From contig PITI01000532.1 of assembly GCA_004325065.1 (NCBI GenBank), positions 1-11,189 of the forward strand: 11,189 nt of DNA, given 5' to 3'. How positions within the stretch are numbered: the first letter of the stretch is position 1; each line of letters opens with the position of its first letter. Made by a program: the position numbers and the translations under genes. This DNA is from Hamiltosporidium magnivora. Lineage: Eukaryota > Microsporidia > Dubosqiidae. Of the stretch, positions 1 through 7,368 are shown piece by piece. A model generated the notes under the pieces. The model saw nothing but the letters and a program-made list of their open reading frames with translations, searched no databases and had not been told where the DNA came from.

Positions 1-1
1 T

Positions 2-1972
2 TCTGCCTTACTTCTATTCCTTAAATTAATAGATAATCCGGACATTATTGTTAATCAAATGAAAACACGGGATTTTTTAGATATTTTAATGATTATTTCT
101 ATATTAGATACAGAAAAATCTAAAGAAAGAAATTATTTTTTAAAAGAATTACTCAGAAATTTTATGTTCACTATGCAAAATGGAAATCAAATTTTTGATT
201 TAGAAAGATACTCTGAGAGTTATCACTATAAATATATAAAAAAATCCATTCTTATGGATTTGTTGATATTCTTTATTGATTTTATTACATTTAATGATAA
301 AAGCGCAGAGAGATGCATTGTTTTAACAGGAAATAAATATTTGAGGTTTACTAGCCATGAGGTATTCTTTGTTTTTTGTAAAGGTTTCAGAAAATGTGCG
401 AATTTTGAAATTTATTTAAGATTAAATGATATTGGAATTTATCAATTATACAAAATGATAAATGAAAAATATTTACTAAATATGTGGCGATTCTTACTTA
501 ATATTACGAATATAGACCTTCTATATTTAATTTTTTTAGGGATAGACACATATATAAAAGCAACTAAACTTTTTTCATTTGTAATATTTCATACAGAAAA
601 ACTTTATATTCATTATCATGCACATCCAATGGAGTTATTTTGCAAAAGACAACTTAGTCTCTTTTCTAAAAATTTAAAAGTATTAAAATTAGAATTTGAT
701 TTCACACTAGACGAACTTAAAATCATATTAAATTTCTGTGATAACATTCATGAAATTGTATTAAATACGAGAGTATCAAATTTTGAATTTCTAGATTTAC
801 TAATAACATTTTTAGTAAAGAATCCAGATAAAATTTGTAAACTTTACAGTCACTTATATGAATTAGACAATACAGATATCAGTGTACTAAGAAATTTTCC
901 AAAAAATTTAATATTCTATTTTCTAAATTTGACGAATCAATCTGAAAATATAGAAATTCCCCTTCAATATTTGCCATTTTTGAATAAATATCGTTATTTT
1001 AATGATGAAAATTTAAAATTACCTACTAATTATATTTTGTTAGAATGTATAAGATATAAATCTATTGAACTTGATTATAAAGAATATTCATCACCGTTTG
1101 AAATCGATAGCGCAATTTTAAAATCGCTTGGATGTTTAAATACAATTAAATATTTTACCTTGCGAAACATTTTAGTCAGTGATGAATTGCTATTATTTGT
1201 TTTAAATTCGAAAACCATTGAGTGTTTAGTAATCCAAAAATTTATATTGAAAAATAATTTTAAATATTATTTAAGGAATAATAAGATAAATCAAAAATTA
1301 CTGTTTTTAGATTTAATAGAATCTCTATATGATATTGATCAGAATATTTTGGTTTATTTAATACAATTCAAATGTATATCTTGTATAAAGCTAATCAATA
1401 TATATTTTACTAAATCTTATTTCCAAAAATTTTATCAATATCTTTTTCGCTTTGTAACAAAAAAAGATAACAGAATATGTTTGAAATTTTTAAAAATTTT
1501 TACGAATTCAAATAATAGGAAAATTTTTGATTATTTGCATTTTTTATCCGAAATATACGATTATTCAATGCTTTTGAAAATTATGTATCATGTTTATACA
1601 ATTACTAATCTAGAATATTATTTTTTTAGCAAAATGGTTAATTTAGAAGCCATTTCAATCGAAATTCGCCATTTATCAGATTGTATCAATTTTAATATAA
1701 TATTTATAAACTGTAATTTATTTAAGACAATTACGACGCTAGCTATTTATTGCAGTAAAATTAACAAAGAAGAAATGAAATTTTTTAAATCATTCAAAAA
1801 TTTAATGATTTTATACTTATCGTGCGAAATACTTGATTATGAAGCAATTTCTTGTATGAGAAAAAAAGACTTTAAAACCGCCCAGTTTGATATTATAAAA
1901 CCTATTCGAGCAGATAGATCGAATGAAATCAATAACTATCTCGATTCAGAATTTGAAAACAATTTCCTATAG
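2..1972 (+). CDS. Leucine-rich-repeat-like protein, 5' partial
   Basis: Frame 2 is open from the first bases of the window to a TAG at 1970-1972. The first ATG is at 59, but 19 sense codons (SALLLFLKLIDNP and on) precede it without a stop. No CCC or GGG motif lies just before that ATG, so the true start is probably outside the window. At least 656 residues are present. Counting from Met59, degenerate leucine-rich-repeat strands recur: KNLKVLKLEF (about 205-214), NLIFYFLNL (283-291), TIKYFTLRNI (362-371), TIECLVIQKF (385-394), NLEAISIEI (528-536), TITTLAIYC (557-565) and NLMILYLSC (581-589). The protein is rich in I, L, F, N, K and Y, with no enzyme motif or clear membrane segment; any signal peptide would be off-window. 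Large families of such proteins are known in microsporidia, with roles mostly unknown. Binding of host or spore-surface partners is only a guess. The call as a real gene is firm; the LRR label is moderate. Confidence 0.8.
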   Translation, partial: SALLLFLKLIDNPDIIVNQMKTRDFLDILMIISILDTEKSKERNYFLKELLRNFMFTMQNGNQIFDLERYSESYHYKYIKKSILMDLLIFFIDFITFNDKSAERCIVLTGNKYLRFTSHEVFFVFCKGFRKCANFEIYLRLNDIGIYQLYKMINEKYLLNMWRFLLNITNIDLLYLIFLGIDTYIKATKLFSFVIFHTEKLYIHYHAHPMELFCKRQLSLFSKNLKVLKLEFDFTLDELKIILNFCDNIHEIVLNTRVSNFEFLDLLITFLVKNPDKICKLYSHLYELDNTDISVLRNFPKNLIFYFLNLTNQSENIEIPLQYLPFLNKYRYFNDENLKLPTNYILLECIRYKSIELDYKEYSSPFEIDSAILKSLGCLNTIKYFTLRNILVSDELLLFVLNSKTIECLVIQKFILKNNFKYYLRNNKINQKLLFLDLIESLYDIDQNILVYLIQFKCISCIKLINIYFTKSYFQKFYQYLFRFVTKKDNRICLKFLKIFTNSNNRKIFDYLHFLSEIYDYSMLLKIMYHVYTITNLEYYFFSKMVNLEAISIEIRHLSDCINFNIIFINCNLFKTITTLAIYCSKINKEEMKFFKSFKNLMILYLSCEILDYEAISCMRKKDFKTAQFDIIKPIRADRSNEINNYLDSEFENNFL

Positions 1973-2193
1973 AAACCTACAGAAAGTAATCTACCCAAAG
2001 AAGCAGACGAACTTTAATATTTAAGTTTTGGTGCTATCTTAGATAGCGTTTGTTGTAAAATTTTTAGAATACAGACTTTATTTCAAAGTATATTTATAAA
2101 AATTTTTTAATCTGTTAATAAACATCAATATATTATTGCATTTTATGTCTACAAAAAGTTTACTAGAAAATATTTTGGTTTTTTTCCTTAATT
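1973..2193. other. AT-rich spacer after the LRR-like gene
   Basis: No coding stretch is supported here. An AATAAA hexamer at 2117-2122, about 145 bases after the stop codon, could be a polyadenylation signal for the LRR-like gene, but such hexamers are expected by chance at this A+T content. A short palindrome (GCTATCTTAGATAGC) lies at 2033-2047; its role, if any, is unknown. Confidence 0.4.
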
Positions 2194-2444
2194 TTACGAG
2201 TTTTTTGTGATTTTTTTATTGTGATAGGATTGCCATTCAGAATCAGAATTTATGATCAATATATATTTTTTTAATTTATTTTCAAAGGTCTCTTTTTTCA
2301 GCTTAGACTTTTTTTCTATATTAATGCCCGTTTTTGATCATCCTCATATCCTTAAAATAAGCAAATAGTAGCTGTCAATTTTTTTGATAATTCATAATTT
2401 GATGGTACTATATAATCTGATCTTGATTCCAAAAAAAATCTAGT
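2194..2444 (-). pseudogene. Decayed coding tail beyond the retroelement C-terminal block
   Basis: Two overlapping ideas of a frame are visible. From 2444 to 2355, 30 codons are open, including ESRSDYIVPSNYELSKK. After a TAA the same frame continues GYEDDQKRALI. A one-base shift gives a second open stretch from 2337 to a TAA at 2196-2194, with KKSKLKKETFENKLKKY and SDSEWQSYHNKK. Open runs of 30 and 47 codons are long for sequence this AT-rich, where a stop is expected roughly every 11 codons. The two pieces join naturally at the shift near DDQK. I do not recognise the protein. It may be the extreme C-terminus of the retroelement protein or part of another dead gene. Neither fragment has an ATG at its start. 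Confidence 0.4.
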
Positions 2445-2508
2445 TTATATATCATTTTACTACTTTAATCACTTACTCTCCTGTTATAAATCCAACTTTT
2501 TTTTATAT

Positions 2509-2802
2509 TTATTTTCTGTCATCTAAAAGAAATAGGAAAAATTTATTTTTTGTTTTTGGATGTTTAACATAATATTCCCTTTCTATTGGTTTTAAAAAGA
2601 AAGTTTTTTTTTGTAATTCTGATCTTTGTATTACATTTAATGACGCTCCTGTAAAACTTTCTTGGGAATTTTCTTCTAACTCAAGTCCTCTTCGTTCATT
2701 GCAAGAAAATGTTTCCACTATCTCTTTGATCACTTTTGACTGGAAATATGATTCAAATTCTTGGACATTCGCAGTCTTATAAGGTACATTTATGGTATTT
2801 TT
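2509..2802 (-). pseudogene. Retroelement C-terminal block, open-frame remnant
   Basis: This frame is open for 97 codons from 2802 to a stop at 2511-2509 and is the longest uninterrupted piece of the relic. It contains EFESYFQSKVIKEIVETFS, then CNERRGLELEE, then a basic stretch with KPIEREYYVKHPKTKNK. The block that reads roughly (S/A)YIQS-V-K-ETIS-RRGLE sits downstream of the endonuclease domain in the family as I recall it, and its position here agrees. The first possible start codon in the strictly open part is a GTG at 2733; there is no ATG suited to starting it, so it is not a free-standing gene. The frame is in a different phase from the YYDLLANQ segment just upstream, showing at least one frameshift between them. 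Confidence 0.55.
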
Positions 2803-3026
2803 TCACAAACTCCCCAATATATCACATAGAAGATTATCTCAATACTAAACCCATAAAAAAGACAAATCTGATTAGCTAATAGGTCATAATACTAAGTTTG
2901 CTATTTCAACTATTCGAAGTGAATCTTTGGAAGTAACTCCTGCTATAATAAAGTTTTCTTAAGTTTACTCAAATCTATAAAAAATTTTCGAGTCTATAAT
3001 TCCAAAACATGATCTTGGTTTTTATC
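2793..3026 (-). pseudogene. Restriction-like endonuclease domain remnant of the LINE
   Basis: Three frame pieces overlap here. Phase one from 3026 reads DKNQDHVLEL, a TAG, then TRKFFIDLSKLKK. A shifted frame near 2949-2888 reads IIAGVTSKDSLRIVEIANL. A third from 2891 to 2793 is open for 33 codons and reads YYDLLANQICLFYGFSIEII, then YVIYWG. In related elements as I recall them, a PD motif is followed by IEVG(I/V)TS, then KYDLLAN and IIPYV-TWDG. Here the acidic residue before G is replaced (IIAG) and the PD is QD, so the catalytic residues appear lost as well as the frame. The assignment rests on motif order and recalled similarity, not on a database match. Confidence 0.55.
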
Positions 3027-3055
3027 ATGGTATATACTATTATTTAAGTATACTA

Positions 3056-3295
3056 ATTTTCAAGAAACTTCGCACTGAGTGGATCTGAATTCATTTTAAA
3101 AACAAAATCTGTAGTTTTTTCTAGGTGAAGCTCTAAGAACCTCACTTCATGATTATGCCATCTCGTGTGATCATATCTGTGCATTTTCTCACATCGAATA
3201 AATAAATGATCTACTGTTCTACCAAGCATGTTACAGTGTCAACACATACCATTTGTCTGCCAAAATATATTTTTAGCTCGGATATAGAAAGAAAA
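3056..3295 (-). pseudogene. CCHC zinc-knuckle segment of the LINE protein
   Basis: One frame runs for 80 codons with a single internal stop. It reads FSFYIRAKNIFWQTNGMC, a TGA at 3241-3239, then HCNMLGRTVDHLFIRCEKMH, then RYDHTRWHNHEVRFLELHLE, and ends at a TAG at 3055-3053. The cysteines and histidine form C-x2-C-x8-H-x4-C, the zinc knuckle found after the reverse transcriptase in LINEs that carry a restriction-like endonuclease. The TGA lies inside the knuckle, between the first two cysteines, where an arginine codon CGA would become TGA by one transition. The following Y-D-x-T-R-x-H-N block is the strongest family resemblance in the relic. It lies downstream, in reading order, of the 3443-3275 fragment and overlaps its end in another phase. 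Confidence 0.65.
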
Positions 3296-3443
3296 TTACC
3301 TTATCTGGTGACTTAATATTATATTAATTTGCCATTTTGAAGTGTAATTTAGATTCAAAGGAAATGTTTTTTTCTTGTATTAATAAAACCTTAAATTGAA
3401 ATTCTATTTCAATTTCGCTATTAAATGCGAAAGTTGAGCTTCT
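3275..3443 (-). pseudogene. Retroelement fragment upstream of the zinc knuckle
   Basis: Thirty-nine codons are open from 3443 to 3327 and include FNSEIEIEFQFKVLLIQEKN and SFESKLHFKMAN. After a TAA at 3326-3324, sixteen more codons continue (YNIKSPDKVIFFLYPS) to another TAA. This frame has the same phase as the 4052-3534 segment, and a shift near its end leads into YIRAKNIFWQ of the zinc-knuckle frame. It therefore looks like part of the same protein. No motif is recognised in it by itself. Confidence 0.45.
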
Positions 3444-3533
3444 ATTTAGTTATTTTTATTGGCATCCTCTTTCTACCTACATTTCAATTTTAAGCAACTT
3501 TTTTTGGTGCAAGATAAGTTTTAAGCTTAGTTT

Positions 3534-4052
3534 TCATTTTGAAGATTGCTCTTTCCGAGTTGATATTTCTTTATTTTTTTCCAGATAATCTTGACTTGCC
3601 GAAGCTTTGGCTTTACTTCAACTCATCACCATGTAAGCTTCTTCTATGCTATTTTTAGAGAGGATACAAACGCTCTTTATATCCTGTTCCGAGGTGTAAC
3701 TGTTTAGATATCATGCCATACTGCCATTTAAAATTGAGAATTCGGCGGTTCGAGACGAAGTATTTAATATTATAATTGATTAACGATATCGCATGTTGAT
3801 TAACTGCAGAAAATCATTTTTTTGTATTCAATACAGTGGTGATAAGTACTCTATGCCTTACCGTTGGTTTTGTTTGTACTTCATCAAATGAGCTACATGT
3901 CGTATCACCTTCATATTTTTAATTATTCTCAAATATTTAGAAACACGAACACCTTCTAGAATAATCGGTATCATTGCGACACATCAACCGAATATGATTA
4001 ATACTAAAGTTAATGTACATATAAAGTGAAAATATAATAACAATAAATAATC
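3534..4052 (-). pseudogene. Decayed coding segment with in-frame stops, upstream part of the relic
   Basis: One minus-strand frame spans 172 codons with only six internal stops (TGA 3986, TAA 3860, TGA 3830, TAA 3782, TGA 3713, TGA 3620), where about 15 would be expected by chance at this composition. It ends at TGA 3536-3534. Readable stretches include IILEGVRVSKYLRIIKNMKV, RHVAHLMKYKQNQR, SSRTAEFSILNGSMA, YLNSYTSEQDIKSVCILSKN and SKAKASASQDYLEKNKEIST. A further stretch in the same phase, 4166-4074, has RKPSSVHSRIERYGKIREKK. After the final TGA a one-base shift would continue MKTKLKTYLAPKKVA. I see no YxDD or other reverse-transcriptase core, so it may be a segment after the RT core, another retroelement protein, or a separate dead gene that merely abuts the zinc-knuckle part. 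Confidence 0.55.
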
Positions 4053-4166
4053 TCATCTATATTTTCAATTCTATACAAAAAACTTTTTTTCTCGAATCTT
4101 ACCATATCTCTCGATGCGAGAATGAACAGAAGAAGGTTTTCTAATTTCTTCTCTATATTTTACATT

Positions 4167-4460
4167 TTAGAATTAGCCTTTGATTATTTACGTGGTTGAG
4201 AGCGCATGTTTTCAACCCAAGGCCTGTAATTATTTAATATCACAGAGAAACCTTAAAAAAAACGCATATTACGTCCTGCGACTACTAATAATTACCTAGA
4301 TGGTTTCAGAGGAGAAGTCTCAGGTGAGGGATTGAATAATACAAAATGTAAAATACAAAATCCTTAAATTAAAACTAATATATTTGCATCTAAAAATATA
4401 AAACAACACTTTAAAATTATAATTTATAAGTTAATGCCTAAATTTTGAATGTAATTAGTT
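4167..4460. other. AT-rich spacer downstream of RAD3
   Basis: This is the 3' flank of the minus-strand helicase gene. I see no gene, RNA or convincing repeat, and no AATAAA on the minus strand within the first 80 bases after the helicase stop. Confidence 0.4.
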
Positions 4461-6695
4461 TCATTGAATTACGTCTTTTAAAGAAACAATCCTTTTGACT
4501 TCGCTTTCTTCTAAAACACACTTTCCCATATCAAATTCTTGTGCCATTTCTCTAAAAAACCTTCTCGCAATATTTATTGCCATATCCACACTAAGATTAC
4601 TACATCCATCTTCCATACAACTTAATATCCATTTGGGAAGTTTATTTTTTTTATCGCTTTTTTCAAATCTATGATCTGCCATTACCATTAATCCATAATC
4701 ATTCTTACTTCTTAATACTCTTCCCAAACATTGAGCACATTGTCTCATGGCATCAAAATTTAAGAAATCCGATTCTTTAATTCCCAAAGAACGTAAAAAT
4801 TCCAATCTTTTTTTAAGTTTTACGCTTAAAACATATTGAAATGGTACACCAATCACTATACAACACCTACCCCAACATCCACTAAAATCTACACCTTCAC
4901 TTACCTTTCCTCGAGCAATACAAAACAATACACCTCCTCTCCCATTCTCACAACATAATCTGTAATTTTCTAATGCTTTTTCACTTTCTAAATTATCTAC
5001 ACTTTCACAAAAAACCAATTTGTTTTTAGAAATCTCAGTAATGACACCCATTTCACACCACAGCGTCACTATTTCTTCCATGTATAAATAAGAAGGGAAA
5101 AACACAACCATTCCGTCAGGAACTACTTTACTAAATTCGATAACTAAACTTCCATAATTTCTTACAATCGATGGGTCAGATCTAAGTGAAAAGGAAGTAG
5201 TTACAGCTGTTTTTGGATCAATTTTGTTATCCTGTTTACCAATTTCTTGTGATTTTACTATCATTTGATCGTTTCCCTTTGTTATTATCAGTGGTAGAAC
5301 ACTATTTCTAGCAAGTGTTACACCAATTTCTACAGATTTTACAGGAACAAATCCTAGAATCTTTGGATACATCGAAATAGGACTGAGCGTACCGCTGGTT
5401 ATTACAACAGTAGAAAATCTTTTAAATATTTTTTTAAAAACAATAGAACTGTCCAAACAACTAAGAGTTAAAACAGGAGAAAACAATCCTGACGTATCAT
5501 ATGGTTCATAAATGACACTGAATCCTTTATTGTGTAGAGAAAGCAAAGTAATAAAATCTACGACTTTTTTTAAGTTTCGTAAATCTTCATCAGATTTCAA
5601 AGTAGAAATCAAAATATTAAATCTGTAGGAAGTAAAAGTGAGGGTTTTTCTGTCCAAAAGTAAAGTTTCTTTGATTGCTTTAGAAAAATTTATAGGTGTT
5701 TCTGTCGAAAGATGTGTAGATTTAAGCCGTGTTTTAAAAAATTCTATAAGTCGTTTTAATACAGAAACAAAATGAATTGCATTTCTTAAATTTCCTGGTA
5801 CAAATTCAAATTCACATTCATTAAAATCGGGTGGAATTGATTCTGAAATATTCGAAGTATTTTTCAATAAATTATTTTTTAATTTTAAATATTCTGTTTC
5901 TAAAATTTTATATGAATTTAATTTCATTTCTTTAATTTTATTTTCAATTATTTTTATACATTTGGTTGAAACATCCAAATCGTATCTTTTCAATTCAATG
6001 GTAAGAGCTTCTATAGCAGAATTGTCTATATTATGTGCTTCATCAAATATTACCAGTGTATTAGAAGGAAGTGATTTAGAAACAATATCACTAATATGGG
6101 GATCTAAAAGATAATTATATGTGTAAATAATACAATCAGAAAGCGGCAATAATTTTCTAGCTAAAAAATATGGACAAATTGACTTTTCAATAGAAAGCAA
6201 TTTTAATTTTTCTATGCTGTAAACACCCGAAGTAAAACTCTCAAATTTTTCTAAATTTTCAAGAAAATCACATTTCGTTATTGACCAAGGAGCAGTTAAT
6301 AGTCTACAGATACGATCTGTATCTATTTTGGCCTTAGGATTTATACAAAGATGTTTACGAGAAGCAAGTCCAATACCAAGAAAGTTTATTTTTTCATGTT
6401 TATTTATAAATTCATATAAATTTTCCAATTCTTTCAGTGCTTTATCAATTTCTGGGACAGTTCGTGAACAATAAGCTATTTTAAAAGATGGTTTGTTATT
6501 CTTTTTCAAATACATTTGAAACGAAACCGAAGCAGATAACAACGCTATAGTTTTTCCTGTACCAGAAGGCATTTCTATAAGAGAATGACCTGTGGTTTTA
6601 AGAAGGTTTATAAGTTCTTTAATATAATTGAGTTGTTCGGGATAAATAGAAGAATAAGGGAAATATATTGGTACATCGTCAACGGTAAAAATCAT
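4461..6695 (-). CDS. RAD3: RAD3/XPD (ERCC2) family 5'-3' DNA helicase, TFIIH subunit
   Basis: A 744-residue superfamily 2 helicase, close in length to human XPD (about 760) and yeast Rad3 (778). Visible motifs, in order: Walker A MPSGTGKT (42-49); Ia YCSRTVPE (75-82); four iron-sulfur cysteines C117, C130, C142 and C174; DEAH (218-221) in VIFDEAHNID; an arch region (about 235-425); TSGTLSP (433-439); PDGMVVFFPSYLYME (526-540); ARGKVSEGVDF (594-604); and QCLGRVLR (655-662). The family unwinds DNA 5' to 3' within TFIIH, opening damaged DNA for nucleotide excision repair, and supports the complex structurally in RNA polymerase II initiation. The ATG at 6695 is supported by alignment from residue 1 (DDVP, YFPY, YPEQ) and an in-frame TAA upstream. 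The acidic tail of yeast Rad3 is absent. About 32 residues separate GNDQ (474-477) from IVRNYG (510-515), against about 14 in the yeast and human proteins as recalled. It is single-exon and intact. Confidence 0.97.
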   Translation of the reverse strand: MIFTVDDVPIYFPYSSIYPEQLNYIKELINLLKTTGHSLIEMPSGTGKTIALLSASVSFQMYLKKNNKPSFKIAYCSRTVPEIDKALKELENLYEFINKHEKINFLGIGLASRKHLCINPKAKIDTDRICRLLTAPWSITKCDFLENLEKFESFTSGVYSIEKLKLLSIEKSICPYFLARKLLPLSDCIIYTYNYLLDPHISDIVSKSLPSNTLVIFDEAHNIDNSAIEALTIELKRYDLDVSTKCIKIIENKIKEMKLNSYKILETEYLKLKNNLLKNTSNISESIPPDFNECEFEFVPGNLRNAIHFVSVLKRLIEFFKTRLKSTHLSTETPINFSKAIKETLLLDRKTLTFTSYRFNILISTLKSDEDLRNLKKVVDFITLLSLHNKGFSVIYEPYDTSGLFSPVLTLSCLDSSIVFKKIFKRFSTVVITSGTLSPISMYPKILGFVPVKSVEIGVTLARNSVLPLIITKGNDQMIVKSQEIGKQDNKIDPKTAVTTSFSLRSDPSIVRNYGSLVIEFSKVVPDGMVVFFPSYLYMEEIVTLWCEMGVITEISKNKLVFCESVDNLESEKALENYRLCCENGRGGVLFCIARGKVSEGVDFSGCWGRCCIVIGVPFQYVLSVKLKKRLEFLRSLGIKESDFLNFDAMRQCAQCLGRVLRSKNDYGLMVMADHRFEKSDKKNKLPKWILSCMEDGCSNLSVDMAINIARRFFREMAQEFDMGKCVLEESEVKRIVSLKDVIQ

Positions 6696-6700
6696 GGGGG
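6696..6700 (-). promoter_or_regulatory. CCC-type start-proximal motif of RAD3
   Basis: On the minus strand, CCCCC sits directly before the ATG (GTTACCCCCATG). A C run stands out in this AT-rich context. CCC- or GGG-type motifs just upstream of start codons are established as microsporidian transcription signals, so this both supports the start choice and points to the phylum. A very short 5' untranslated region would follow, which I infer but cannot see. Confidence 0.6.
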
Positions 6701-7050
6701 TAACTTTTATGAAAATTGGTTTGAATTTTTTTTATTTTGAATGAATTAGAATCTGGAAATATTTTTTTGTTGAAAATAATCGTTTTTTGCTTTCCTCATA
6801 TCATTTTCTTTAAAATTTAGAATAAATGATTTTTAAAAATATTTTTGTGTAAAATTATCGTAAATAAGATTTCTTTTATATTTTAACCAGCATAGATTGC
6901 ATTTCCCTGTAAAAAGGTTTTTTTAATCGTTTTTGTATTTTTTAATTCAAATACTTTGGCTATTAAAAGTTAAATTAAGAAAGTTTTTTTCAATATGTTA
7001 GTTCTCTATCTTAGGTTCTTTATAACGAACTTATGTATTATCAAATTGTA
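6701..7050. other. AT-rich spacer upstream of RAD3
   Basis: This region contains T-rich runs and no open stretch with coding character on either strand that I could support. It should contain the RAD3 promoter. I see no distinctive element other than the C run next to the ATG. Confidence 0.4.
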
Positions 7051-7368
7051 ATGGAAAAATTTGGTCCCAAATATAGAAGAATAGAAGAGGATTGTTAAGA
7101 GGACCGAGCAATTCAAGGGCTGTAGCGTCGCAGGAGTTAGCTAGTTATATATTATCAAACCTACAAAATGTAAAGAGAATAAGCAAACTAAAACTTTCTG
7201 CCCAGCTATAAACAGTAAAATTGATGTAAAAACCACAGGACATCTGCGGGTTTTCAAGAGATTTGTATAAGAAGGAAAAGGCCAAAAAACCATGAAATTT
7301 CTTTGATAGAGTTGGTTTCTAGATTTTTGTGTAAAAGCATTAAGAAAAAAAACCAGGATTGTAGTAAT
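7051..7368 (+). pseudogene. Unidentified decayed gene, possibly transposase-derived
   Basis: Three frames carry coding-like pieces in sequence. An ATG at 7051 reads MEKFGPKYRRIEEDC and stops. The frame from 7077 is open for 44 codons, including RGPSNSRAVASQELASYILS and RISKLKLSAQL, to a TAA at 7209. The frame from 7225 is open for 48 codons, including GFQEICIRRKRPKNHEISLI and LVSRFLCKSIKKKNQD, to a TGA at 7369. G+C is locally higher than in the flanks. The middle piece (basic RGP start, then QELASYIL, then KLSAQL) faintly resembles the helix-turn-helix N-terminus of Tc1/mariner transposases, and the basic RRKRPKN recalls the RKKP that follows. No DDE catalytic domain is visible downstream, so the transposase idea is weak. 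What I can support is a frameshifted relic on the plus strand. Confidence 0.45.

Larger units (their letters stand above)
2194..4166 (-). mobile_element. Decayed non-LTR retrotransposon (LINE, CCHC plus restriction-like endonuclease type)
   Basis: The minus strand holds a chain of frame fragments that read in the order expected for the 3' half of a LINE. First comes an upstream protein segment (4052-3534), then a CCHC zinc knuckle followed by an RYDHTRWHNHEV block (3295-3056). Next are endonuclease-domain remnants with GVTSKDSLRIVE and YYDLLANQ (3026-2793), then a C-terminal block (2802-2509) and a tail (2444-2194). From memory of the family, a C-x2-C-x8-H-x4-C knuckle followed by a restriction-like nuclease is typical of R2/NeSL-like elements, and similar HNEV and YDLLAN motifs occur in microsporidian elements. 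Stops and frame changes throughout make it non-functional. No YxDD reverse-transcriptase core is visible, which fits a 5'-truncated or very decayed copy. Element boundaries, target-site duplications and a poly-A tail are not resolved. The two outer parts could be unrelated coding relics. Confidence 0.62.

Noticed and set aside
2033..2047. Palindrome GCTATCTTAGATAGC as an operator or terminator
   Set aside because: It is a single short copy after a eukaryotic-type gene with no supporting context.
2509..2733. Stand-alone 74-residue protein gene on the minus strand
   Set aside because: Its first codon is GTG, the frame is open further upstream to 2802, and the content fits the C-terminal block of the decayed retroelement. 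I annotated it as part of that relic instead.
3747..3754. GGTTCGAG, resembling a tRNA T-loop (B box)
   Set aside because: The flanks do not form a five-base T stem, and no D arm, anticodon arm or acceptor stem could be found around it. It also falls inside the decayed coding frame.
3534..4052. TGA read as a sense codon (alternative genetic code) to explain the frequent in-frame TGA
   Set aside because: RAD3 itself ends with TGA at the expected position, and the relic also has TAA and TAG stops plus frameshifts, so decay explains it better.
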